Shown: one piece after another, positions 34,339 to 43,365 of the stretch
How the letters are laid out: each line of letters starts with the position of its first letter
Numbering within the stretch: the stretch's first letter is position 1
Program-made: the position numbers and the translations under genes
Assembly (NCBI GenBank): GCA_001939945.1
Contig: MOEB01000001.1
Coordinates: 141,595 to 205,594, forward strand
From: Aerophototrophica crusticola
GTDB lineage: Bacteria > Pseudomonadota > Alphaproteobacteria > Azospirillales > Azospirillaceae
Reading direction: 5' to 3'
Length of the DNA stretch: 64,000 bases
Notes under the pieces: generated by a model
What the model saw: the letters and a program-made list of their open reading frames with translations, nothing else
The model's database searches: none
Told to the model about the DNA's origin: nothing

Positions 34339-35349
34339 GTGCGCCGCGGTCTGATGGGATTGGGGGTGGCGGTCGTCGCGGGCATGGCGGCGCTGGGCTG
34401 GCACCTTTCCGGCGGGACGGCACCGCAGGTGCATACGGCCGCCGTGACGGTGGGGCCGGTGGTGCAGGCCGTCTATGCCAACGGGACGGTGGAACCGGTC
34501 ACCTGGGCCCAGGTCCGCCCCATCCAGGCCGCACGCATCGTGGAGGTGGCGGCGCGCGAGGGGGACCGGGTGGAGGCGGGGCAGGTGCTGGCCCGGCTGG
34601 ACCCCACGGACCAGTTGGCAACCCTCACCAGCCTCCAGGCCAACGCCAAGTTCCTGGAGTCCGAGCTGGGGCGGCAGCGGCAGCTCGCCCAGCGGGGCAT
34701 CGCCGCGCCCCAGGCCCTGGAACGGGCGCAGAGCCAGCTCGACCAGGCCCGCGCCCAGGTGGAGGCGCAGCGGCAGAAGCTGGAGAACTATGTGCTGCGG
34801 GCGCCCATCGGCGGGATGGTGCTGCGCCGGGACGGGGAGCTGGGGGAGATCGCCCGGCCGGACGCCGCCATGTACTGGGTGGGCCAGCCCAGCCCCCTGT
34901 GGGCCGTGGTGGAGGTGGATGAGGAGGACATCCCCCTGGTCAAGGTCGGCCAGCGCTCCCTGATCAAGGCCGACGCCTTCCCGGACAAGGTGCCGGAGGG
35001 CACGGTGGCGCAGATCACGCCCAAGGGCGACCCGGTGAACAAGAGCTACCGGGTGCGCATCGGCCTGCCGGAGGACACGCCGCTGCGCATCGGCATGACG
35101 GTGGAGGCCAACATCATCGTCCGCACCGCCGACAAGGTGCTGCTGGTGCCGGACACGGCGCTGGTGTCCGGCGGGGAAGGGCAGGTGGTGTTCGTGGTGG
35201 AGGGCGGTGCCGCCCGCTCCCGCCCCGTGGACGTGGGCGTGGTGGGGGAGAAGGCGGAGATCCGGGGCGGCCTGCGGGAGGGGGAGACGGTCATCACCAA
35301 CCCGCCCGCCGGCCTGGCCGACGGGGCCGCGGTGCGGGCGGGGGGCTGA
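34339..35349 (+). CDS. HlyD/MFP-type periplasmic adaptor of an ABC exporter (DevB-like)
   Basis: A 336-residue membrane-fusion protein. One N-terminal membrane helix (about 5-22) is followed by a split biotinyl-lipoyl domain (IVEVAAREGDRVEAGQVLARLD and LRAPIGGMVLRRDGELGEI), a short helical hairpin, and beta-barrel segments (ALVSGGEGQVVFVVEGGAARSRPVDVGV). GTG at 34339 follows GGAGGGCGGA. It leads an operon with a permease and an ATPase, as in DevBCA/MacAB exporters. The substrate is unknown; glycolipid or siderophore export is known for relatives. Confidence 0.88.
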   Translation: MRRGLMGLGVAVVAGMAALGWHLSGGTAPQVHTAAVTVGPVVQAVYANGTVEPVTWAQVRPIQAARIVEVAAREGDRVEAGQVLARLDPTDQLATLTSLQANAKFLESELGRQRQLAQRGIAAPQALERAQSQLDQARAQVEAQRQKLENYVLRAPIGGMVLRRDGELGEIARPDAAMYWVGQPSPLWAVVEVDEEDIPLVKVGQRSLIKADAFPDKVPEGTVAQITPKGDPVNKSYRVRIGLPEDTPLRIGMTVEANIIVRTADKVLLVPDTALVSGGEGQVVFVVEGGAARSRPVDVGVVGEKAEIRGGLREGETVITNPPAGLADGAAVRAGG

Positions 35350-35352
35350 GCC

Positions 35353-36603
35353 ATGGCGCTGCCCCTGTCGGTGGATATCGCGGTGACGCACCTGATGGGC
35401 CGGCGGCGGCAGACCATCGTCTCCGTCCTGGGCGTGGCGCTGGGGGTGGGGTTCTTCATTGCCGTGGCGGCGCTGATGCAGGGTTTCCAGACCTATTTCC
35501 GGGAGACGATCATCGACGTCTCCCCCCACGTTGTGGTGGAGGACGAGTTCCGGAACCCGCCCCGCCAGCCGGTCCAGGCACTCTATGCCGGCGGGGCGGT
35601 GGAGCTGCGCGGGTTGAAGCCGGAGGAGGAACGGCGGGGCATCCGCAACGCCCGCGCCATGGTGGAGGCGCTGCGGCGCATGCCGGGCGTGACGGTGGCG
35701 CCCACCCTGTCGGGGCAGGTGGTGCTGCGCTATGGCGGGGTGGATGAGGCGGCAAGCCTGGTGGGCATCGAGCCAGAGCAGGAACAGCGGGTCACCACCC
35801 TGGCCAAGGACATGGAGGCGGGCAGCCTTGACCGGTTGAACACCACGGCCAACGGCATCGTGCTGGGGCGGGAGCTGGCGAAGAAGCTGGGGGCCAAGCT
35901 GGGCGACAGCCTGTTGGCCGTGACGGCTGCAGGCGTGACGCGGCGGGTGACGGTGGAGGGAATCTTCCACACCGGCATCCAGAACCTGGACGAGGGCGTG
36001 GCCTACATGCTGCTGAAGCGGGCCCAGGTGCTGCAGGACCGGATCAACGTGGTGAACCAGGTGCGCCTGCGCCTGGCCGACCCGGACCAGGCCCCTGCCG
36101 TGGCCCAACGGGTGGAGGCGCGGTTCCGCTACAAGGCGGAGAGCTGGCAGGAGACGAACCAGAACATCTTCCAGATCTTCACGGTCCAGAACGCCATCAT
36201 GTATTCCATCGTCGGTGCGATCCTGATCGTGGCGGCGTTCGGCATCTTCAACGTCATCTCCACCGTCATCTATGAGAAGACCCGGGACATCGCCATCCTG
36301 AAGTCCATGGGCCTGACGGAGGGGGACATCCGCCGCATCTTCCTGGTGGAGGGCATCATCGCCGGGGCCATCGGGGCGGTGATGGGCTGGGCCGTGGGCT
36401 ATGGGTTGACGGAGGTGCTGGCCAGCATCCGGTTCGACTTCTCCGACGACCCCAGCGAGAACCGGTTCCACCTGTCCTATTCGCTGCTCCACTACATGCT
36501 GGGCGGCGGCTTCGCCCTGGTGGCGGCCGGGTTGGCGGCCTACCTGCCGGCGCGGCGGGCGGCGCGGCTGAACCCGGTGGAGATCGTGCGGGGGGCCGCC
36601 TGA
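35353..36603 (+). CDS. ABC transporter permease (FtsX/MacB family, DevC-like)
   Basis: A 416-residue permease with four membrane helices: one near residues 20-45, then a large extracytoplasmic MacB-PCD domain (about 50-270), and three helices in the FtsX domain (about 285-405). TRDIAILKSMGLTEGDIRRIFLVEGIIAGAIGAVMGW is the FtsX-type signature and coupling region. It starts three bases after the adaptor gene, and its stop overlaps the ATPase start by one base. Confidence 0.9.
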   Translation: MALPLSVDIAVTHLMGRRRQTIVSVLGVALGVGFFIAVAALMQGFQTYFRETIIDVSPHVVVEDEFRNPPRQPVQALYAGGAVELRGLKPEEERRGIRNARAMVEALRRMPGVTVAPTLSGQVVLRYGGVDEAASLVGIEPEQEQRVTTLAKDMEAGSLDRLNTTANGIVLGRELAKKLGAKLGDSLLAVTAAGVTRRVTVEGIFHTGIQNLDEGVAYMLLKRAQVLQDRINVVNQVRLRLADPDQAPAVAQRVEARFRYKAESWQETNQNIFQIFTVQNAIMYSIVGAILIVAAFGIFNVISTVIYEKTRDIAILKSMGLTEGDIRRIFLVEGIIAGAIGAVMGWAVGYGLTEVLASIRFDFSDDPSENRFHLSYSLLHYMLGGGFALVAAGLAAYLPARRAARLNPVEIVRGAA

Positions 36604-37310
36604 TGGGCGCGGGGGAGCCGGTCCTGGAGGCCCGGGGCGTGACCCGGGTGCTGTCGGGGGCAATCCCGGTAACCCTGGTGGAGGGGATCGACCTGTCCAT
36701 CGGGCGGGGGGAGTTCGCGGCCATCACCGGGCCGTCTGGCTCCGGCAAGTCGTCGCTGCTCTACCTTTTGGGGCTGCTGGACACGCCCACATCGGGCTCG
36801 GTCCTGGTGGAGGGGGAGGATACCTCCCGCCTGACCCCGGCGGACCTGGCGCGGGTGCGGCTGGAGAAGCTGGGCTTCGTCTTCCAGTTCCACTTCCTGC
36901 TGCCGGAGTTCACGGCCCTGGACAACGTGCTGATCCCCATGCGGAAGCTGGCGCGCCTGTCGGACCGGGAGATGCGCACCCGCGCCCAGTCGCTGCTGGT
37001 GCAGCTTGACCTGGGGGACCATGCCAGGAAACGGCCGGACCAGCTTTCCGGCGGCCAGCGCCAACGGGTAGCCATCGCCCGGGCCCTGGCGAACGAGCCG
37101 CGGGTGGTGCTGGCGGACGAGCCCACGGGCAATCTGGACAGCCGCAACGCCCAACTAGTCTTCGACACCTTCCGCGACCTGGCCCACCGCACCGGGACCA
37201 CGGTCGTCACCGTCACCCATGACGAGCACCTGGCCGCCCAGACGGACCGGAGGGTGCTGCTGGTGGATGGGAAGCTGGTGGGCAGCACGGAGGCGGCCCA
37301 CCCGGCTTGA
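36603..37310 (+). CDS. ABC transporter ATP-binding protein (LolD/MacB/DevA type)
   Basis: A 235-residue ATPase that powers the exporter. Walker A GPSGSGKSSLLYLL, Q-loop FQFHFLLPEFTALDNV, signature LSGGQRQRVAIARAL, Walker B VVLADEPTGNLD and the H-loop VTHDEH are all intact. The GNLD ending is typical of the LolD/MacB group. It is the last gene of the three-gene exporter operon. Confidence 0.93.
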   Translation: MGAGEPVLEARGVTRVLSGAIPVTLVEGIDLSIGRGEFAAITGPSGSGKSSLLYLLGLLDTPTSGSVLVEGEDTSRLTPADLARVRLEKLGFVFQFHFLLPEFTALDNVLIPMRKLARLSDREMRTRAQSLLVQLDLGDHARKRPDQLSGGQRQRVAIARALANEPRVVLADEPTGNLDSRNAQLVFDTFRDLAHRTGTTVVTVTHDEHLAAQTDRRVLLVDGKLVGSTEAAHPA

Positions 37311-37324
37311 TGTTGCTTACGCTA

Positions 37325-37354
37325 AGGGCCGCTGATCATGACCGATCAACGGCC
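37325..37354. repeat. Palindrome related to the 53.7-kb element
   Basis: GGGCCGCTGATC and GATCAACGGCCC flank ATGACC, a near-perfect stem. Its 26-base core differs at only two positions from the inverted sequence at 53762-53787, so the two are copies of one family. It lies just after the ABC operon and may also act as a terminator. Confidence 0.75.
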
Positions 37355-37392
37355 CCCCCAAACGCCGGGCGCCGCCATCCGGCGGCTTGGCG

Positions 37393-37626
37393 TTACTTCC
37401 CCTTGGTCGGGGCGGCGGCGGGCAGGTCCTCCTCCAGGATGCTCATGGAGAAGGTGTAGGACACCTCGCCCTCGTCCTCGTCCCGGTACAGGGTGCCGAT
37501 GAACTCATCACCCAGGGTCACCTCCACGGGCTGGCCCTTCTTGGCCGGCGGGTTCACGGTGACCTTCTCGTTGCCGAAGGTCTTGCGCAGGTAGGCCTGC
37601 AGGCGGGCGATCTCGTTCGGGGTCAT
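37393..37626 (-). CDS. DUF3126 family protein
   Basis: A 77-residue protein that matches the alphaproteobacterial DUF3126 family: MTPNEIARLQAYLRKTFGN at the start and GDEFIGTLYRDEDEGEVSYTFSMSILEEDL at the end. It lies downstream of gap on the same strand. The family has no known function. The length is typical. Confidence 0.85.
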   Translation of the reverse strand: MTPNEIARLQAYLRKTFGNEKVTVNPPAKKGQPVEVTLGDEFIGTLYRDEDEGEVSYTFSMSILEEDLPAAAPTKGK

Positions 37627-37682
37627 GGCGTGTCAGGCCTTGTCTGCTGCTCGGGATGGTCGGGTGTCAGGAAAAGCACGAA

Positions 37683-37713
37683 GGGCGCCCGCCTGTCAAA
37701 GGCACGGGCGCCC
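37683..37713 (-). terminator. Hairpin downstream of gap
   Basis: A perfect 9-bp stem, GGGCGCCCG with CGGGCGCCC around a 13-base loop, followed on the minus strand by TTCGTGCTTTTCC. It lies between gap and the DUF3126 gene; the T-tract is interrupted, so termination may be partial. Confidence 0.5.
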
Positions 37714-37767
37714 AGCGTCGTCCGGGGGAGGGCGGATGCCCCGTCCTCCCCCCGCGTCAGGTATGGG

Positions 37768-38775
37768 TCAACCGACCTTGGCCATGGCGACGGCGGTGTC
37801 GCTCATGCGGTTGGAGAAGCCCCACTCGTTGTCGTACCAAGTCAGGATGCGCACGAAGGTGCCGTCGATGACCTTCACCTCGTTCAGCGCGAAGATCGAG
37901 CTGTGCGGGTCATGGTTGAAGTCGGTGCTGACCAGCGGCTCGCTGTAGGCGCCCAGGATGTTCTTCAGCTTGCCCTCGGCCGCCTCGGTGATCAGCTTCT
38001 GGATCTCCTCGGTGGTGGTGGCGCGCTTGGCGACGAACTTGAAGTCCACCACGGAGACGTTGGGGGTCGGCACGCGGATGGCGGTGCCGTCCAGCTTGCC
38101 CTTCAGGTCCGGCAGCACCTTGCCCACGGCCTTGGCGGCGCCGGTGGAGGTCGGGATCATGTTCAGGGCCGCCGCGCGGGCGCGGTGCAGGTCCTTGTGC
38201 ATGGTGTCGACCGTGTTCTGGTCGCCCGTGTAGCTGTGGATGGTGGTCATGAAGCCATGGTCGATGCCGATGGCGTTGTGCAGCACATAGGCGACCGGGG
38301 CCAGGCAGTTGGTGGTGCAGCTGGCGTTGGAGACGATCTTGTGCTCGGCCGTCAGCTTGTCGTGGTTCACGCCATAGACGACGGTGATGTCCTCATCCGT
38401 CGCGGGGGCGGAGATCAGCACCTTCTTGGCGCCGGCGGTCAGGTGCTTGGAGGCGGCCTCGCGGCTGGTGAAGACGCCGGAGCACTCCATCGCCACGTCC
38501 ACGCCCAGGTCGCCCCAGGGAAGCTGGGCCGGGTCGCGCTGCTGGGTGCAGGGGATGGAATGGCCGTTCACGACCAGGTTGTTGCCCTCCACCGCCACGG
38601 TGCCGGGGAAGCGGCCATGCACGCTGTCATACTTCAGCAGGTGGGCGTTGGTCTTGACGTCGGCCAGGTCGTTGATGCCGACCACGGTAACGTCCGTGCG
38701 CCCGGACTCGTAGATGGCGCGCAGGACGAGGCGGCCGATGCGGCCGAAGCCGTTGATCGCAACTTTCACAGCCAT
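37768..38775 (-). CDS. gap: Type I glyceraldehyde-3-phosphate dehydrogenase
   Basis: Glycolytic enzyme oxidising glyceraldehyde-3-phosphate with phosphate and NAD. The 335-residue protein starts [19 protein letters not shown] (NAD site) and has [17 protein letters not shown] with the catalytic Cys near 150, then [11 protein letters not shown] and [12 protein letters not shown]. The start at 38775 follows GGAGG at seven bases. It lies between the orphan antitoxin gene and the DUF3126 gene. No phosphoglycerate kinase gene follows, although pgk is the usual neighbour. Confidence 0.96.
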   Translation of the reverse strand: MAVKVAINGFGRIGRLVLRAIYESGRTDVTVVGINDLADVKTNAHLLKYDSVHGRFPGTVAVEGNNLVVNGHSIPCTQQRDPAQLPWGDLGVDVAMECSGVFTSREAASKHLTAGAKKVLISAPATDEDITVVYGVNHDKLTAEHKIVSNASCTTNCLAPVAYVLHNAIGIDHGFMTTIHSYTGDQNTVDTMHKDLHRARAAALNMIPTSTGAAKAVGKVLPDLKGKLDGTAIRVPTPNVSVVDFKFVAKRATTTEEIQKLITEAAEGKLKNILGAYSEPLVSTDFNHDPHSSIFALNEVKVIDGTFVRILTWYDNEWGFSNRMSDTAVAMAKVG

Positions 38776-38914
38776 GTGCATTCCTCCGGCAAGCGTAAGG
38801 GGGCCATTCAGCGGCCTTGGTTCCAACGCCGATTACCGCGGCAGGTCCCGCCGGGCAAGCGGTGCAATCGCGCAGGAGCGGCGTTTGGTGTGCATAGCCG
38901 GATGGGCTGTGACC

Positions 38915-39289
38915 TCAGGCCGCACGGTTCAGGGGGTATTCCCTGACCAGGATGTCAGCAGGCAGGGACAGCAGCGACGCCAGGGCCCGGATCATGGGCA
39001 GGGTCAGTGCCCGCTTGCGTGCCAGTACCTCTGACACCCGGCCGCGCCCGCCGATGGCCGGTTCCAGGTCGCGGCGGCTCAGGCCTTTCTGCTCCATCAT
39101 GAACAGGATGGCGTCGATGGGGTCGGGCGCGTCGATGGGATAGCGTTCGGCCTCATAGGCCTCGATGACCGTGGCCAGCAACTCCAGCTTTTCCGCCTCC
39201 GGCGTGCCGGGTTCGGCATCCATCAACGCTTCCGTGGCAACCAGGGCGGCGCGGTAATCTTCCTCGGTTCGGATGATGCGGATGTCCAT
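38915..39289 (-). CDS. HigA-like HTH antitoxin (COG5499 type), no toxin partner seen
   Basis: A 124-residue protein with an N-terminal helical region (DYRAALVATEALMDAEPGTPEAEKLELLATVIEAYE) and the ERYPIDAPDPIDAILFMMEQKGLSRRDLEPAIGGRGRVSEVLARKRALTLPMIRALASLL helix-turn-helix typical of HigA. CGGAGG precedes the ATG. HigB would normally lie just upstream, but the upstream 240 bases hold only dispersed repeats and the end of tkt. It is either a solitary regulator or the remnant of a lost pair. Confidence 0.82.
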   Translation of the reverse strand: MDIRIIRTEEDYRAALVATEALMDAEPGTPEAEKLELLATVIEAYEAERYPIDAPDPIDAILFMMEQKGLSRRDLEPAIGGRGRVSEVLARKRALTLPMIRALASLLSLPADILVREYPLNRAA

Positions 39290-39349
39290 GGTTGCCTCCG
39301 GTTCAGGAGCGACCACCACAATAATCCAGACCTGTCGGGACCGAAACAT

Positions 39350-39530
39350 CGTCCCCTCTCCCTGGGGAGAGGGTGCCGAGCGGAGCGAGGCGGGTGAGGG
39401 AGACGGGAGCAGCGAAACGCTCACCTTTTCTCCGCTTGGGAGAGGGGGGCAGGGCAACGGTCTGTCCCTACGCCCACCTCCCTCATCTGGCGCTGGCGCG
39501 CCACCTTCTCCCCAGGGAGAAGGGGATCAG
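39350..39530. repeat. Dispersed repeats of the CCCTCTCC/CTTCTCCC type
   Basis: Several palindromes: CCCTCTCCCTGGGGAGAGGG, a GCTTGGGAGAGGGGG segment, and CCTTCTCCCCAGGGAGAAGG at 39504-39523. The last abuts the tkt stop and may help end its transcript. Same general family as 28916-29060. Confidence 0.7.
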
Positions 39531-39531
39531 G

Positions 39532-41529
39532 TCACACCCGCGCCTTCGCCGCCTGGACGATGGCGTCGGCGGTGATGCCGAAGTGCTTATAGAGCTCCTG
39601 GTAGGGGCCGGACTCGCCGAAGCCGGGCATCCCGATGAAGGCGCCGTCCTCGCCCAGCCAGCGGTCCCAGCCCAGGCGCACCATGGCCTCCACGCCGATG
39701 CGCACCGTGCCCCTGCCCAGCACCTGGGCGCGGTAGCCGGCGGGCTGCTCGGCGAACAGCTCCCAGCTGGGCATGGAGACGAGGGCGGTGCCGATGCCCA
39801 TGGCCTCCAGCTTCTCCCGCGCTTCCGCCGCGATGGCCACCTCCGAACCGGTGGCCAGCAGGGTCACCTTGCGCGGGCCGGCGGCGGCCTCCCGCAGGAC
39901 ATAGGCGCCCTTGGCGGAGAGGTTCTCCTCCGTGTGCTGGTCACGCAGGGTGGGCAGGTTCTGGCGGGTCAGGGCCATGACGCTGGGCCGGTCCTTGGAC
40001 TGGAGCGCCAGCAGCCAGCACTCCGCCACCTCCACCGCGTCCGCGGGGCGGAAGACCAGCAGGTTGGGGATGGCGCGCAGGGCGGCCATGTGCTCCACCG
40101 GTTGGTGGGTGGGGCCGTCCTCGCCCAGGCCGATGCTGTCATGGGTCATAACGAACACCACCCGCTGCTTCATCAGCGCGGCCAGCCGGATGGCCGGGCG
40201 GCAATAGTCGCTGAAAGTCAGGAAGGTGCCGCTGAAGGGGATCACGCCGCCATGCAGGGCCATGCCGTTCATGGCGGCGGCCATGCCGTGTTCCCGCACG
40301 CCGTAATGGATGTAGCGGCCGGAGAAGTCGCCCTTCTTCAGGGCGCCGGCGCCCTTGGCCCGGGTGTTGTTGGAGCCGGTCAGGTCGGCGGAGCCGCCCA
40401 TCATCTCCGGCAGCAGCGGCACCAGGGCGTCCAGCGCGTTCCCGGAGGAGACGCGGGTGGCCGCACTCGGCTTGGCCTCGCTGATCTTCTTCTTCAGCTC
40501 GTTGACCGCGGCGACCACCTCCGCCGGGATGTCGCCCTTCAGGGCCTTCTCGAAGGCAGCGCTGATGTCGGTTTCCGCCGCGGCCAGCCGCTGCTCCCAC
40601 GCGTCCGCCGCGGGGGCGCCGCGGCTGCCGGCGTCACGCCAGGCCAGCAGGATCTCATCCGGCACGTGGAAGGCGGGGTGCGGCCAGTTCAGGTTCTTGC
40701 GAGCACCCTCGATCTCCGTGGCGCCCAGGGGGGAGCCGTGGCTGCCCGCCGTGTTCGCCTTGGTCGGCGCGCCATAGCCGATGGTGGTGCGGCAGGCGAT
40801 CAGGGACGGGGCGTCGGTGGTCTTGCAGTACTCGATGGCCGTCTCGATCTGGGCCGGGTCATGCCCGTCCACGGTCCGCACTTCCCAGCCATAGGCTCGG
40901 AAGCGGGCCAGCGTGTCGTCGGTGAAGGACAGGTCGGTGGGGCCGTCGATGCTGATGCGGTTGTCGTCCCACAGCACGATCAGCTTCTTCAGGCCCAGGT
41001 GCCCGGCCAGGGACGCCGCCTCATGGCTGACGCCTTCCTGCAGGTCGCCGTCGCTGGCGATGACATAGGTGAAGTGGTCCACCAGCCCGTCGCCGAAGCG
41101 GGCGTTCAGGATGCGCTCCGCCAGGGCCATGCCCACGGCGGTGGCGATGCCCTGGCCCAGGGGGCCGGTGGTCATCTCGATGCCCTTGGCCATGCCGTAT
41201 TCGGGGTGGCCGGCGGTGATGCTGCCCAGCTGGCGGAAGCGCTTCAGCTGGTCCAGGGTCATGTCCTCGAAGCCCGTCAGGTGCAGCAGGCTGTAGAGCA
41301 GCATGGAGCCGTGGCCGGCGGACAGCACGAAGCGGTCACGGTCCGCCCAGTCCGGCCGCTTCGCGTCGAACTTCAGGAACTTGGTCCACAGCACCGTCGC
41401 CACGTCGGCCATGCCCATGGGCATGCCGGGATGCCCGGACTTCGCCGCCTCCACCGCATCCATGGACAGGGCGCGGATGGCATTGGCCAGGTCGTTGTGG
41501 GAAACGCTGTCGAAGGGGGCGGACGACAT
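39532..41529 (-). CDS. tkt: Transketolase
   Basis: ThDP enzyme of the pentose-phosphate (or Calvin) pathway moving two-carbon units between sugar phosphates. The 665-residue protein starts [50 protein letters not shown] with [13 protein letters not shown] is the ThDP/metal region, and [15 protein letters not shown] with [19 protein letters not shown] is the transketolase signature. The start at 41529 is chosen for homology; upstream in-frame codons lack support. It is first in the minus-strand central-carbon cluster. Confidence 0.96.
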   Translation of the reverse strand: MSSAPFDSVSHNDLANAIRALSMDAVEAAKSGHPGMPMGMADVATVLWTKFLKFDAKRPDWADRDRFVLSAGHGSMLLYSLLHLTGFEDMTLDQLKRFRQLGSITAGHPEYGMAKGIEMTTGPLGQGIATAVGMALAERILNARFGDGLVDHFTYVIASDGDLQEGVSHEAASLAGHLGLKKLIVLWDDNRISIDGPTDLSFTDDTLARFRAYGWEVRTVDGHDPAQIETAIEYCKTTDAPSLIACRTTIGYGAPTKANTAGSHGSPLGATEIEGARKNLNWPHPAFHVPDEILLAWRDAGSRGAPAADAWEQRLAAAETDISAAFEKALKGDIPAEVVAAVNELKKKISEAKPSAATRVSSGNALDALVPLLPEMMGGSADLTGSNNTRAKGAGALKKGDFSGRYIHYGVREHGMAAAMNGMALHGGVIPFSGTFLTFSDYCRPAIRLAALMKQRVVFVMTHDSIGLGEDGPTHQPVEHMAALRAIPNLLVFRPADAVEVAECWLLALQSKDRPSVMALTRQNLPTLRDQHTEENLSAKGAYVLREAAAGPRKVTLLATGSEVAIAAEAREKLEAMGIGTALVSMPSWELFAEQPAGYRAQVLGRGTVRIGVEAMVRLGWDRWLGEDGAFIGMPGFGESGPYQELYKHFGITADAIVQAAKARV

Positions 41530-41793
41530 CGACGGGAACCTTTCGGGCAGGGCGGGACACGGGCTGGGAACAACAAAAGGCGGGCAGGGGACCAGGGTCC
41601 CGCCCGCAAAGGCCGGCACCATGGCGAGGCGGCCCGCCCGCGTCAAGGGGCGGCAGGGCCTTTGCGCCCCCGCCGCCGCCCGGAAGGTTAGCCGGGGCCC
41701 CGCGCGGTTGACGGGGGCGACGCCCGGCCCCTACTGTTCGCGCTTGCGTGATGGAGCGCCCTTGCCGGGGCTTGATACGGGGACAGAACTGCC

Positions 41794-42075
41794 GTGGAAC
41801 GCCTGAAATCCGCCCTCGACCACCTGGACCAGGCCATCGGCCAGTTGGACAGCGCCCTGACCCGGCGGCTGGAAAGGGTGGGGTCCGAGCGGGACAGCGC
41901 GGCCGCCGCCCTGTTCGAGGCCGAACGGGCCCGGCTGGAGCAGGCCCTGGCCGAGGCGGAAGCGCGCGAGCGGCTGGCCAATGAGCGCGAGGCCCAGGCC
42001 CGGGCGGACGCCGACGCGGCGGCCACCCGGCTGGACGCCGCCATCGAGCGGCTGCGCACCCTGTTGGAGGAGTGA
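41794..42075 (+). CDS. Short coiled-coil protein upstream of zapA (DUF4164-like)
   Basis: A 93-residue, almost wholly alpha-helical, charged protein (ERLKSALDHLDQAIGQLDSALTRRLERV, then LEQALAEAEARERLANEREAQARADADAA). It begins with GTG and ends five bases before the zapA ATG, so the two are an operon. Small coiled-coil proteins in this position are common in alphaproteobacteria and may act with ZapA in division; this is inference from position. Confidence 0.65.
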   Translation: MERLKSALDHLDQAIGQLDSALTRRLERVGSERDSAAAALFEAERARLEQALAEAEARERLANEREAQARADADAAATRLDAAIERLRTLLEE

Positions 42076-42080
42076 GCGCC

Positions 42081-42443
42081 ATGGCGCGGGTTGAGGTGGT
42101 GGTGAACGGCCGCGGCTACATGGTGGCCTGCGAGGATGGGCAGGAAGGCCGCATCCGCGAGCTGGCGGGCGTGGTGGACGAGACCCTGCGGGAGATCGCG
42201 GGCGACCGGCCCAGCGGCAGCGAGCCCCAGCTGCTTCTGGTCACCAGCCTGGTCCTGGCCGACCGGCTTCAGGAACTTCAGGCAGAGGTGCAGGCCCTGC
42301 GCGGCGCCCGCCTGGGCCTGGCCCCGGCGGCCCCCATCCAGGTGCCCGCCCGCGGCGCGGCAGAGGACGAAGCGGTGGTATCGGCCGTGGACACGTTGGC
42401 AAAACGCATCGAAGACATTGCCGCGCGGCTCGATCGTGCCTAG
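42081..42443 (+). CDS. zapA: Cell division protein ZapA
   Basis: A 120-residue FtsZ-ring stabiliser. The N-terminal VEVVVNGRGYMVACEDGQEGRIRELAGVVDETLREI is the ZapA globular domain, followed by a dimerising coiled coil (LVLADRLQELQAEVQAL) and a helical tail. GGAGGAG precedes the ATG at 42081; GTG at 42072 is a weaker alternative overlapping the upstream stop. Followed by the 6S RNA and fau, the conserved alphaproteobacterial order. Confidence 0.88.
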   Translation: MARVEVVVNGRGYMVACEDGQEGRIRELAGVVDETLREIAGDRPSGSEPQLLLVTSLVLADRLQELQAEVQALRGARLGLAPAAPIQVPARGAAEDEAVVSAVDTLAKRIEDIAARLDRA

Positions 42444-42483
42444 ATTGGGGTTACGGAAGACGGCTGCCTGGCGCGTCAGGTCG

Positions 42484-42489
42484 CATAAT
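42484..42489 (+). promoter_or_regulatory. -10 box of the 6S RNA gene
   Basis: CATAAT lies about seven bases before the inferred 5' end of the 6S RNA, in a gap where no other promoter is needed. A good -35 is not clear. Confidence 0.4.
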
Positions 42490-42495
42490 CCCCGG

Positions 42496-42632
42496 GGCCG
42501 ATAACCATCTCTCTGGGAGCTGTCCCTACCGGCACCGTGGTGTCGGCATACGGCGCCCACCTGCACTGGCAGGTCACGAGGGATACGCACATACCAACGG
42601 CCGAGGTGGCTGTCTTCCGGCCTCATTCCCTG
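42496..42632 (+). ncRNA. ssrS: 6S RNA
   Basis: Small RNA that mimics an open promoter and sequesters sigma-70 RNA polymerase. Support is position between zapA and fau, the conserved place of ssrS, and sequence: ATCTCTCTGGGAGCTGTCC resembles the E. coli 5' end. CCATCTC (42505-42511) can pair with GAGGTGG (42603-42609) to form the closing stem, with GGCC pairing outside. The region has no credible gene. Ends are estimates, plus or minus about 15 bases. Confidence 0.7.
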
Positions 42633-42740
42633 TCCGGCCCGATCGGGGCCGGCCTTACCGCTCGGGGTGCCGGGCCCTTGCCCGCCAGCCGGCGGCAGGG
42701 AACAGGCCCGTGCCCGGGCAGCACCAGACGGGCCCGCCCC

Positions 42741-43361
42741 ATGGCCAGCAGCCAGACCCTGTCCCCACAGAGTGACGCCGACGCCGTTGCGGAAGCGAAA
42801 CGAGCCGCCCGGGCCGCGGCCAGGGCCGTCCGTTCCGGTATCGATCCGAACGGCGCCGGTGAGGCGGTGGCCAAGCTGGTGCTGGAGAGTTTCGCCGACC
42901 GGCTGGCACCCGAACTGATCGTCAGCGCCTATTGGCCGCGGGGGGATGAGCTGGACACGCGGCCCATCCTGCGGGCCTTGGCGGCCCGCGGAATCCGCAC
43001 CTGCCTGCCCGTGGTGGCGGGGCGGGGCTGGCCGCTTCTGTTCAAGCTGTGGCGTGACGGCCACCCGCTGGTTCCCGGCGGGTTCGGCGTGATGGAGCCC
43101 ATGGCAGAGGCGCCGGTGGTCCGGCCCGACCTGCTGCTGGTGCCGCTGCTGGCCTGGGACAGGCAGGGCTACCGGCTGGGCTACGGGGCCGGCTACTACG
43201 ACCGGACCCTGGAGGCGCTGCGGCTGGAGGGGCCGCCCGTGGTGGCCGCGGGCATCGGCTATGCGGCGCAGGAGCTTCCCGCCGTGCCGCGGGATGGCTA
43301 TGACCAGCGTCTGGATTGGATCGTGACGGAACAGGCTGCCGTCCGGATATCGAAGGACTGA
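42741..43361 (+). CDS. fau: 5-formyltetrahydrofolate cyclo-ligase
   Basis: ATP-dependent enzyme converting 5-formyl-THF to methenyl-THF (YgfA/MTHFS), 206 residues. The N-terminal EAKRAARAAARAVRSGID region carries the Lys/Arg substrate-binding segment, and LLAWDRQGYRLGYGAGYYDRTLEAL is the diagnostic ATP-binding signature. The start at 42741 gives MASSQTLSPQ; longer frames would run into the 6S RNA. It lies downstream of 6S RNA and may be expressed from its read-through, as known in other bacteria. Confidence 0.92.
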   Translation: MASSQTLSPQSDADAVAEAKRAARAAARAVRSGIDPNGAGEAVAKLVLESFADRLAPELIVSAYWPRGDELDTRPILRALAARGIRTCLPVVAGRGWPLLFKLWRDGHPLVPGGFGVMEPMAEAPVVRPDLLLVPLLAWDRQGYRLGYGAGYYDRTLEALRLEGPPVVAAGIGYAAQELPAVPRDGYDQRLDWIVTEQAAVRISKD

Positions 43362-43365
43362 CGGC

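Noticed and set aside
34276-36663. A 795-codon minus-strand open frame
   Set aside because: Antisense to the adaptor and permease genes; no recognisable features.
39373-41691. A 772-codon plus-strand open frame
   Set aside because: Antisense to transketolase, which is unmistakable.
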